This document shows positions 8,268-14,400 of a stretch of DNA of 14,400 nt, piece by piece (positions within the stretch are counted from its first letter, which is position 1; each line of letters starts with the position of its first letter). The DNA is from a bacterium (lineage in GTDB: Bacteria > Patescibacteriota > Microgenomatia > UBA1400 > PJMF01), in assembly GCA_017431585.1 (NCBI GenBank), contig JAFRKU010000061.1, positions 1-14,400 on the forward strand, in the 5' to 3' direction. The notes under the pieces are model-generated. The model searched no databases. It saw nothing but the letters and a program-made list of their open reading frames with translations, and was not told the DNA's origin. Made by a program: the position numbers and the translations under genes.

Positions 8268-8334
8268 CGCGCGTGAGCGCCCTGGTGGGTCAAGTTAGCT
8301 ATGGCCCCGGTCATACAATTGGCGCTCACGCGCG
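8268..8334 (+). promoter_or_regulatory. Large GC-rich leader hairpin unique to copy 1
   Basis: CGCGCGTGAGCGCC (8268-8281) pairs perfectly with GGCGCTCACGCGCG (8321-8334), leaving a 39-nt loop. It lies about 40 nt upstream of the A1 start codon. No T-run follows. The copy 2 leader lacks this segment, so it is either an insertion in copy 1 or a loss in copy 2. Confidence 0.6.
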
Positions 8335-8376
8335 CAGGTCTCATTTCCGCTCACATTTGATACAGAAAGGACACGC

Positions 8377-9747
8377 GTGCTAAAAGAATTTTGGGCCAAA
8401 CATTGGCTGGCAGTGACGCTTGGCGTGATTGTCATTTTAAGTTTGGGCTGCGGTTTGCTGTGGGTCAGTCGGCCGCACGGCCATCGAGCCAGCGAGTTTG
8501 CCCACGTTGTTTCTACCGCCAGCGACCAAGTAGTGACGTGACTCGCCTCGCCTCAGGAATATTTAGCGCAAGCCGCCAATATCATTGACCAAATCACGGC
8601 CGATAGTGACAGTCGTGGCTTCTACGGTCAGTCACAAAGTTGTCGCTACACTGGTCAAAAATACGACTGTTACGTGGACACCCAACTGCGCCCCAGCGGT
8701 CAAGTGGAAGCCAGTCATCGTCAGACTCTAGGCGTCATTTGGGCCCGCTTTAAACTCTACGAAGCCACAGGCGATCAAAACGTCTTGTCTCAGCTGAAAG
8801 CTGACTTGGGCATGATGACCAATTTGCTTGCCTCACACCAGTATACTCTACAAACCGATCGTTTCAATTGTTTGCTCATGCGCGATCTGGTCAATAGTGA
8901 TCAGTTGTCAGATGAATTGCGCGCCGCCGCCAAATTAATATGCGACTACGGTGAATTTGAATATTACCCCGACGGTGATATTTTGTATGATGTCCACCAA
9001 CATCCGATTTACCACACTGCCGCCGCGCAAGCGACAGGCTTTATCAGTGACGAATATGTCATTGAAGTGGAAGCCGATCGGATCGTGCCCGAAGAACAAG
9101 TCGTGGCTTATCAAACTCGTGACTTAATCGTCGATATCAATTCACTCCTGGAACAATATGCTACTTACGGTGAAACATCGCCGCTGCGCGAACAAATTGT
9201 AGACACCGTTTTAACCAGACGCTTTATCACTCGCGAACTCTATGCAGCATTGGATCAAGCAGCTGCCTACAAACTCAATTCGCCAGACAACGCCCCGTAC
9301 GCCGACGCCACTTTGCGCGCTCAAAACGAGCTTGACTTTTTGCTGCTGTTGCGCGAAACCTTAGCTTGGTATACTCAAGCTGACTCTAGTTTGTTTGGCC
9401 TGTTTGATAATGATGCCTGTTTGCTTTCGGTTGCCGTGCGCTATTATGCACAAGAATTTGGCACTCAATTGTCAGCCAGCACTCTCCATGCTGCTCTAGA
9501 CAGAATCAATCAAAACGAACTTGCTGGGCAATATTCAAGCGGCTGTCAAATTGCCGATCACGCTTTAAATCAGGCGCCCTTAAATAAAGACGACGTGGCT
9601 GCCCAAATTGCTCTCAATCATCAAGCCTATCAAGTTGATAGCCAAGCGTGGTCAGGTGGTTTCCTGTATAGCTACGATGGCCAAACCTATTTTAATCTTA
9701 TCTGGGATAATGCTTTAGCCGCGGGAATTTTGGCGGCCAGTAAATAA
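8377..9747 (+). pseudogene. A1: full-length A-family membrane-anchored protein interrupted by an in-frame TGA
   Basis: Read from the GTG at 8377, this frame has 456 codons plus the stop, against 455 for the paralog A2. It opens with a comparable basic and hydrophobic anchor (MLKEFWAKHWLAVTLGVIVILSLG), but codon 55 is TGA (8539-8541). The start is supported by ACAGAAAGGA at 8362-8371, the same ribosome-binding context as A2 and nearly that of rpoB. Between the TGA and 8674 the frame still aligns with A2 (RGFYGQSQSC against HGFYGQSHTC), so this stretch is coding by descent. No other lesion is visible, so the change is recent, tolerated by readthrough (the stop context is TGA-C, a leaky type), or a sequence error. 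If decoded as a stop, the first product is a 54-residue membrane peptide. TGA as a reassigned codon is unlikely, because A2 ends in TGA exactly where A1 ends in TAA. Confidence 0.65.
8674..9747 (+). CDS. A1, open part downstream of the TGA: helix-rich exported-protein domain, unknown function
   Basis: 357 residues free of stops, homologous to residues 99-455 of A2 with about half the residues identical by eye. The nominal GTG start has no Shine-Dalgarno sequence and falls inside conserved sequence, so it is probably not a natural start. Conserved blocks: VIWARFKLYEATGDQ..LSQL, LQTDRFNCLLM..LVNSD, RRFITRELYAALDQAAAYKLNS, GLFDNDACLL, SGCQIADH and a C-terminal WDNALAAGILAASK. The YEATGD-type helix followed by further helical hairpins recalls (alpha/alpha) toroid proteins such as six-hairpin glycosidases, but I see no convincing catalytic pair and assign no activity. 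Alone, this part would lack the membrane anchor and the first conserved cysteine. B1 follows after 8 nt, so the two are co-transcribed. Confidence 0.7.
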   Translation: MDTQLRPSGQVEASHRQTLGVIWARFKLYEATGDQNVLSQLKADLGMMTNLLASHQYTLQTDRFNCLLMRDLVNSDQLSDELRAAAKLICDYGEFEYYPDGDILYDVHQHPIYHTAAAQATGFISDEYVIEVEADRIVPEEQVVAYQTRDLIVDINSLLEQYATYGETSPLREQIVDTVLTRRFITRELYAALDQAAAYKLNSPDNAPYADATLRAQNELDFLLLLRETLAWYTQADSSLFGLFDNDACLLSVAVRYYAQEFGTQLSASTLHAALDRINQNELAGQYSSGCQIADHALNQAPLNKDDVAAQIALNHQAYQVDSQAWSGGFLYSYDGQTYFNLIWDNALAAGILAASK

Positions 9748-9755
9748 GGATCAGG

Positions 9756-12536
9756 ATGCGCAAACATGGGTTGATGATTATCCTCGCCACCGTCTGCCTC
9801 CTGTGGTCCGCCTCGCCTGCATCCGCTTGGACTAGTTATTGCACAGAGCAAAGTGGCGATCGCAATTCCAGTAATTATGTTCCCACTAATAGTGGCGTTG
9901 TCACCATCCTCAATAAATGCAGCAGCAATTTAGATGACTACATTGACATGCGTCGCGTCTATAAAGATGCTCTCGATTGGATGCGCAAATGTCGCGCCAA
10001 TCCATCCTATCAAGTTACCTGCGCCATGTTGGGCTATTCCGGCAAAATTCAAGAATGCGACAATGGCGTGGGCAATTATTTTTACAATCCCAATCAATGT
10101 GCTTGGGAAAACTGTCCCACCATCAATGGTGTCAAAACTGTCCCAGCTGGTTCAGAAGACGTAGACTTAAATGATGAAGTTGAGGAAAATTTCATTGTCG
10201 ATTCTTATTGGGTGCAATATCCACGCATCACCCCCATTGACTCCAACGTTTCAGAGCACGTTGGCGATCGTGACGAAAACTACTATCGTATCCTTTTGGA
10301 GCGGAGCAATGATCCTCGCTTGCCTGATTGCACCACCAAAACCGTCACTCGCTCCAGCAAAGACGGTGACTACACCACCACCGTTAGAGACTGCACCGAG
10401 CGCAATCAGTATGCCTACAAACTCGGTCGGGACGCTCGAGATGGCAAAATTCAGCGTGGCTACATGTGGTTTGGCAACCCCAATAGTGGTCACGATGACG
10501 GCACATATGGTGCCAATTATGGCCTGTGTGACCATATGCGATGCGTTCTTAAAACCAACTTCACCAATTGCGCCCAAGCAAACGACGTCATCAATTTGAA
10601 AGATACCCAAGGTAATCCAGTTTACAACAAAATTGTAACCAGCTGCCCTGCTGGTATGTATAAAACCAATTATGTAACAGTGGTTAACACAATTGGCCGT
10701 GCCTATTCTTGTGCCACGGGTTGCCGCAAAAATCGCACCACCTGTAGCGAATATGGTTACGCTGATAATTGTGGCAGCCAAGCCGTCTCCAGTTACATTA
10801 ATATCACCGGCGACGATGGCAGCGTCTTGCGTTGCGTCAATCAGTGCCGACCCAACCCCGCTCCTGGTTGCGTGACAGTTGAAATCCCCCATAGCTCCAA
10901 CGGCAATTTTTGGGTAACATACGAACAGCGCTGCCCAAATACCAGCGGCTGCAATAATCCTTCATGTGGCACCCAACGCACTCGCGTCAACAAGTGGAGT
11001 GGCAGCAATAAGACCTACTATTACAGTTGTAAAAAATGGGACGCTTGCGCCAGCCAAAGTTGCACCATGCAATACAAAGAAGGATGCGTTTATCTAGCCG
11101 TGGAAGGAGGCAGCAACGCCTGCATGGAGGAAGTTTGTACCTGTCAAGGCGGCTACGTCAATAGCACTTGTTCGGCTAGTTACTACACTGGTTCATGGAG
11201 CAGTTCATGCGAGTATTGGTATTGTAAAGCTTGCGCCCGTCCCAGCGATTGTCTTCTCAACCAAACACCAGGTAAATTCGGCGGTTACATCCACAAATGT
11301 GGTAGCAATGGTTGTTCGGGCAATGATTATGTTCAGTACGATAGTTACCGTCGCTGCTCGGCGCCCACTTGCGCTAGTGGCTACAACCTACATCTGCGCT
11401 CAGACATGGACGCCACCTGTGGCCAAAATACCAATAACACCCCCGATGGCGTCTATCAATGCGAGATTGGTCCCTCGCCTCAGCCTCAAGCCCTGGGCGC
11501 CGACGATTATACCAGTGGTGAATATTCTGGCTGCGGCATCGCCGATACCGTCTGCTACCGTGTCCGCACTTGCGAGGACTACGGATTGGACGAATTTGGT
11601 CAAGGTAGCGGTTGGTGGCTATCACTTAAAGTCTCCGGTCAATACATTGCTGGTAGCCATGGTGGACGTTGCGGCCGCTACATTCCCTTTAGTCAACCGA
11701 TGTGGCACACCAACGGCGATATTTATGCCGAACGAGGCGTCGATTCATACAGTCGCAACCAAAATCCCGAAGGCCATGCTTGTACCAATACGGTCATGAC
11801 CGAACCTCATACCGCTAGTAATGCCTTTTCGTCAGCCAACGGCGGCGACGTCAATGTCAATTATGACTACTTTGTCGCTATGCTCGACTATGCCAAACTC
11901 CCCAGTTGTGACGACAGTCCCACGGCCCAACAAGGTTTTGTTACTTGCAAGTTCTTGCGCTCCGTGAAAGCCAGTGAACTGGCCAGCAAAGGTTTGGGGA
12001 ATAAGTTTGTAGTCTTTATCGAAGGCAACTTGACTATCGATCAAGCCATCAAAGTGCCCAACGGTAATAAGATTTTCATTGTCAAAGAAGAAATCCACGT
12101 TGATCATACCGACGAAGATCGCGCTGATGCTTGCGGCTATACTTTTGAAAATGCCAAGCCCTGTCCTAGCATCGCTGACGCTCGCATTGAAGGCATCTAT
12201 GTTGGCAAACACATTACTTGGGGCCACGATCCTTTCCCCTTTGATGAAGATGTCAATGCCACTGGTTTGCGTTGCGATAGTCAAATCGTTTTCGCCGGCT
12301 CACTGATTCAATACGGCGGCGCTATCATGGATGGTCATTGGGAACCCTACGATTTAGAGCTGGATAATACCTTCGTTGGTTGTCACTATGACCCCACCGG
12401 TTTTGTCACTACTATTCGCGATGGTAACAAAGAAGCGCCCACTTATGCTTTCTTTTACAAACCTGAGTTGGTCCAAGCCGATAATTTGCCCGTATGGCTC
12501 TCCAGTTCTATCGTCTCCCGTTTTGAAACCAACTAG
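9756..12536 (+). CDS. B1: large secreted cysteine-rich protein, unknown function
   Basis: 926 residues. A clear signal peptide (MRKHGLMIILATVCLLWSAS) has a likely cleavage after ASPASA, residues 24/25, leaving mature WTSYC. I count about 53 cysteines, densest in residues 250-620 (for example YYSCKKWDACASQSC and EYWYCKACARPSDC), together with many Asn, Gly, Tyr and Ser. This is typical of a disulfide-stabilised extracellular protein. From about residue 751 the cysteines thin out and a beta-rich domain begins (FVVFIEGNLTIDQAIKVPNGNKIFIVKEEIHVD, then IEGIYVGKHITWG, then APTYAFFYKPELV). From memory this resembles C-terminal domains of large surface proteins in Patescibacteria; that is a recollection, not a search result. 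Translation probably starts from AAGGA at 9746-9750, which overlaps the A1 stop. It is likely exported by Sec and works with the A protein encoded just upstream. Confidence 0.9.
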   Translation: MRKHGLMIILATVCLLWSASPASAWTSYCTEQSGDRNSSNYVPTNSGVVTILNKCSSNLDDYIDMRRVYKDALDWMRKCRANPSYQVTCAMLGYSGKIQECDNGVGNYFYNPNQCAWENCPTINGVKTVPAGSEDVDLNDEVEENFIVDSYWVQYPRITPIDSNVSEHVGDRDENYYRILLERSNDPRLPDCTTKTVTRSSKDGDYTTTVRDCTERNQYAYKLGRDARDGKIQRGYMWFGNPNSGHDDGTYGANYGLCDHMRCVLKTNFTNCAQANDVINLKDTQGNPVYNKIVTSCPAGMYKTNYVTVVNTIGRAYSCATGCRKNRTTCSEYGYADNCGSQAVSSYINITGDDGSVLRCVNQCRPNPAPGCVTVEIPHSSNGNFWVTYEQRCPNTSGCNNPSCGTQRTRVNKWSGSNKTYYYSCKKWDACASQSCTMQYKEGCVYLAVEGGSNACMEEVCTCQGGYVNSTCSASYYTGSWSSSCEYWYCKACARPSDCLLNQTPGKFGGYIHKCGSNGCSGNDYVQYDSYRRCSAPTCASGYNLHLRSDMDATCGQNTNNTPDGVYQCEIGPSPQPQALGADDYTSGEYSGCGIADTVCYRVRTCEDYGLDEFGQGSGWWLSLKVSGQYIAGSHGGRCGRYIPFSQPMWHTNGDIYAERGVDSYSRNQNPEGHACTNTVMTEPHTASNAFSSANGGDVNVNYDYFVAMLDYAKLPSCDDSPTAQQGFVTCKFLRSVKASELASKGLGNKFVVFIEGNLTIDQAIKVPNGNKIFIVKEEIHVDHTDEDRADACGYTFENAKPCPSIADARIEGIYVGKHITWGHDPFPFDEDVNATGLRCDSQIVFAGSLIQYGGAIMDGHWEPYDLELDNTFVGCHYDPTGFVTTIRDGNKEAPTYAFFYKPELVQADNLPVWLSSSIVSRFETN

Positions 12537-12604
12537 TCAGGCACTTGTTACTTATGAAAAAACATTTGCTCTCTTACCAAAACCCCGCGCCCCCATAACC
12601 GCCG
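12537..12604. other. Gap after B1 without a recognisable terminator
   Basis: Between the B1 stop and the copy 2 regulatory module I find no hairpin with a T-run. Readthrough from cassette 1 into cassette 2 is therefore possible. Confidence 0.4.
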
Positions 12605-12686
12605 CCACATCTGGCTGCGAACTCGCAGCCAGATGTAAAAAATCGTCGCGCCCACCCCCAAATTGCCCCTTGCAAATTTCCCCCAC
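12605..12686 (+). repeat. Regulatory module, copy 2 (direct repeat with 8085-8165)
   Basis: The second copy of the palindrome, A-run, C-rich spacer and -35 block differs from copy 1 by one base and one extra A in about 82 bp. It lies 4.5 kb from copy 1, in the same orientation and the same position relative to the A gene. Confidence 0.92.
12607..12636. promoter_or_regulatory. 14-2-14 palindrome upstream of the A2 promoter (candidate operator)
   Basis: Identical in sequence to 8087-8116. It lies 33 bp upstream of the -35 box at 12670. It is followed by AAAAAATCG, with no T-run, which argues against a terminator for B1. Confidence 0.55.
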
Positions 12687-12698
12687 CGCATGTATAAT
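12670..12698 (+). promoter_or_regulatory. Promoter of cassette 2 (A2-B2)
   Basis: TTGCAA (12670-12675), 17-bp spacer, TATAAT (12693-12698). The predicted start is near 12705 and the leader is about 90 nt. It is preceded by the shared AAATTGCCCCTTG block (12660-12672). Confidence 0.77.
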
Positions 12699-12704
12699 GT
12701 TTGC

Positions 12705-12803
12705 ATGTCAATTTTGACCATCGCCACCACTGGTCATCTCTCACCCCCCCCCAGTTCTTTTGGCGTAATCAATCGTACCCACAGAAAGGATCAGCATGCT
12801 TAA
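12705..12803 (+). other. Possible leader ORF of cassette 2 (32 codons)
   Basis: The ATG falls at about the predicted transcription start. The ORF begins MSILTIATTG, crosses the C9 tract as three Pro codons, and stops at a TAA (12801-12803) that overlaps the A2 ATG by 8 nt. The copy 1 leader has the same arrangement. No upstream ribosome binding site is possible, so translation would have to be leaderless. Coding status is uncertain. Confidence 0.25.
12744..12752 (+). repeat. C9 homopolymer in the cassette 2 leader
   Basis: Nine C residues in CTCA-C9-AGTTC, the same length and immediate flanks as at 8223-8231, although the rest of the leader has diverged. Confidence 0.9.
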
Positions 12804-14163
12804 ATGGTGGCGCCGTTATTGGTGGTTAATTTTGCTCGCCGCTCTCACTCTTCTTTTCGCTCTCACTTGGGCCTACGGCCAGTGGATCACTCGTCCGGCT
12901 CGCACCGCCACTGTCCCTGCTAGCATCGCTGTCAGCGAACAAGTAGCCACCGCCAAATGGAGGTCGCACTCCCAATATGTCACCCTCGCCGACGAAATTC
13001 TCACCGATCTCACCTCGCGCACCGACGCTCACGGTTTTTACGGCCAGAGTCACACCTGCCACCGCCAAAACAAGCGCTACATCTGCACCGTCGATGCTTA
13101 CCCAGATATCAATGGCGTCGCCACCGCCTCCTTCCGCCAAACCATCGATGTCATTTGGGCCCGCTTTAAACTTTTTGAAGCCACCGGCGACCAAACGGTT
13201 CTCTCGCAACTCACCGATGATCTCTCCCGCTTGTTGGCCGCCGCCACTTCGTGGGAAACCACCTTGCAAACCCATCGCTACAATTGTCTGCTTATGTCCG
13301 AACTCGTCAATTCCGACTTGCTGGATGACTCCGTGCGTCTCATGGCCAAAAGCGTGTGCGACCTAGGCGATTTCGAATTTTTCCCCTACTCAGATTTGTA
13401 CTACGATCAGCACCAGCATGTCATTTTTGACACCTCCACCTCGCCAGACGAAGGCTTCGTCTCTGACGAAATCACTGTTGTCCGTGCCGCCGCCAACCGC
13501 GTCGTGCCCGACGCCGAAAAAGTCGCCTACACCGTCAGCGAAGTCCAAGCGGACCTTGACGCCATGATTGCCAGCTATGCTCTCACCGGCGAAATCGCTA
13601 CCAATGACAATAGCGTTGATCCCTTTTTCCGCCGCCGCTTCCTCACCCGCGAAGTTTACGCCGCCATCGATCAGGCCGCCGCCTATCTGCTCAACTCCAG
13701 CCCAGACTCCCGCTTTGCCGACGACACCGTCGCCGAACAAAACTTGCTCGATTATCTGCTGCTTACCCGCGAAACTTTGCGTTGGTATGGCCAGTCGGGC
13801 GCAGCTGATTTCGGCCTGTTTGACAATGACGCCTGTTTGCTGCAAGCCAATTTGGTTTTCTACTGGTCACAAATCGGCAGCGGCGTTGACCGCGCCACCA
13901 TGGAAGCCGCGCTTAATCGCATTACTGACACGCCCAACTTTTTCGCCTATTCACCCGGCTGCCAAATCGCCCACCATCTCCTCGGCGGCGAGCCTTACGA
14001 CAAAGACGAAGTCTACGGCCAAATCCTACTTTCCCACGAAGGCCACGGCATCGATGAAACCAGTTGGCACGGCGGCTTCTTGTATCATTCCAGTGGTAAT
14101 AATTATGTGGATATGGTCACCGATAACGCTTGGGCCGCCGGAATTTTAGCCGCAGTCAAATGA
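12796..14163 (+). CDS. A2: membrane-anchored helix-rich protein with six conserved cysteines, unknown function
   Basis: 455 residues. The N-terminus MLKWWRRYWWLILLAALTLLFALTWAYG has basic and aromatic residues followed by a hydrophobic stretch at about residues 8-29, which suggests a signal anchor with the rest outside the cell. The exported part carries C88, C97, C164, C188, C347 and C389, all matched in A1, so structural disulfides are likely. Conserved blocks include HGFYGQS (80-86), RQTIDVIWARFKLFEATGDQ (114-133), RRFLTREVYAAIDQAAAYLLNS (280-301), FGLFDNDACLL (339-349), PGCQIAHH (387-394) and DNAWAAGILAA (443-453). The pattern of helical hairpins with an EATGD turn recalls (alpha/alpha) toroid folds, but I cannot name a family or an active site. 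The ATG is supported by ACAGAAAGGA at 12781-12790. B2 starts 6 nt after the TGA stop. Codon use is visibly richer in C-ending codons than in A1. Confidence 0.9.
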   Translation: MLKWWRRYWWLILLAALTLLFALTWAYGQWITRPARTATVPASIAVSEQVATAKWRSHSQYVTLADEILTDLTSRTDAHGFYGQSHTCHRQNKRYICTVDAYPDINGVATASFRQTIDVIWARFKLFEATGDQTVLSQLTDDLSRLLAAATSWETTLQTHRYNCLLMSELVNSDLLDDSVRLMAKSVCDLGDFEFFPYSDLYYDQHQHVIFDTSTSPDEGFVSDEITVVRAAANRVVPDAEKVAYTVSEVQADLDAMIASYALTGEIATNDNSVDPFFRRRFLTREVYAAIDQAAAYLLNSSPDSRFADDTVAEQNLLDYLLLTRETLRWYGQSGAADFGLFDNDACLLQANLVFYWSQIGSGVDRATMEAALNRITDTPNFFAYSPGCQIAHHLLGGEPYDKDEVYGQILLSHEGHGIDETSWHGGFLYHSSGNNYVDMVTDNAWAAGILAAVK

Positions 14164-14169
14164 GGAATC

Positions 14170-14400
14170 ATGATGAAAATCTCGTGCCGCCTCCATACCA
14201 TTATAATAGTCACCACCCTGACGCTCGCCACCGCGCTTTTCCGGCCCATCGCCTCTCTGGTGCAAGCGTGGACCACCACCTGCACTGAGGACGAAGATTA
14301 CTCCGCCACCGCTGATTCCGCCGGCATCAAAATCAAAAATATTTGCAATTTCACCTATGACCACTCGCCCGATTCCAGCAATTGGAAAGACACCAATATC
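14170..14400 (+). CDS. B2: N-terminal part of a secreted cysteine-containing paralog of B1 (runs off the window)
   Basis: 77 codons are visible and the frame is open to the window end. A signal peptide spans about residues 1-33 (MMKISCRLHTIIIVTTLTLA, then a cut after LVQA), leaving mature WTTTCTEDED. This matches the mature start of B1 (WTSYCTEQSG), and the second cysteine block (KNIC against LNKC) also corresponds. It therefore holds the same position and family as B1. The start is either ATG 14170 or ATG 14173. The GAGGA at 14162-14166, overlapping the A2 stop, is 3 or 6 nt away, which slightly favours 14173. The C-terminal domains cannot be judged here. Confidence 0.8.
   Translation, partial: MMKISCRLHTIIIVTTLTLATALFRPIASLVQAWTTTCTEDEDYSATADSAGIKIKNICNFTYDHSPDSSNWKDTNI

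Larger units (their letters stand above)
8183..8383 (+). other. Possible leader ORF of cassette 1 (66 codons)
   Basis: An ATG lies at about the expected transcription start, and the ORF runs to a TAA at 8381-8383 that overlaps the GTG start of A1 at 8377. The first residues (MMTLPIAT) resemble those of the copy 2 leader ORF (MSILTIAT). Later indels between the copies are not multiples of three, so conservation is stronger at the DNA level than at the protein level. It may simply be untranslated leader. Confidence 0.22.

Noticed and set aside
8377..8460. Lipoprotein signal at the A1 N-terminus (LSLGC)
   Set aside because: The -3 position is Ser rather than Leu/Val/Ile, and A2 has no cysteine there. 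A signal anchor fits both copies better.
8539..8541. TGA reassigned to glycine, as in Gracilibacteria and Absconditabacteria
   Set aside because: A2 ends with TGA at the position where A1 ends with TAA, reading through would run into a signal peptide, and the base composition is not AT-rich. The long rpoB and rpoC frames contain no TGA.
8085..12686. Repeated palindrome modules as CRISPR repeats
   Set aside because: Only two copies 4.5 kb apart, each at a promoter, with no spacers and no cas genes.

Overview
The window looks like chromosomal DNA from a bacterium of moderate GC, probably a Patescibacteria/CPR lineage. That placement is inference. It rests on a free-standing rpoB-rpoC pair with divergent RpoB motifs, compact intergenic regions, and large cysteine-rich secreted proteins with no recognisable relatives. 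The standard bacterial code (TGA as stop) fits best.

Layout. (1) 46-543, minus strand: a small single-pass membrane protein with an exported domain, read from a consensus promoter that gives an almost leaderless mRNA. (2) 544-766: a divergent promoter region with a near-perfect extended -10 promoter for rpoB. (3) 767-7945: rpoB and rpoC, the beta and beta' subunits of RNA polymerase, 12 nt apart and joined by a full-length Shine-Dalgarno sequence. A clear intrinsic terminator follows at 7971-7996. (4) 8085-14400: two tandem copies of an undescribed two-gene cassette. Each copy has a regulatory module (30-bp palindrome, GC-rich spacer, sigma70-type promoter, leader with a C9 tract), then gene A (about 455 aa, membrane-anchored N-terminus, six conserved cysteines, helix-rich), then gene B (secreted, extremely cysteine-rich). 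Copy 1 is A1 (8377-9747) and B1 (9756-12536). Copy 2 is A2 (12796-14163) and B2 (14170 to beyond the window end).

The cassette is the main point of interest. A1 and A2 agree in about half their residues and are the same length, but A1 carries an in-frame TGA at codon 55. The regulatory modules are almost identical over 81-82 bp although the coding parts have diverged. This suggests conserved co-regulation, or gene conversion, of a multicopy surface-protein family. A is predicted to be anchored in the membrane facing outward and B to be exported, so they may form a paired cell-surface system. No enzymatic function could be assigned to either.

A short motif (AAATTGCCCC) touches the -35 box of the rpoB promoter and of both cassette promoters, and recurs inverted in the rpoB leader. 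No tRNA, rRNA, CRISPR array or transposase gene was seen.
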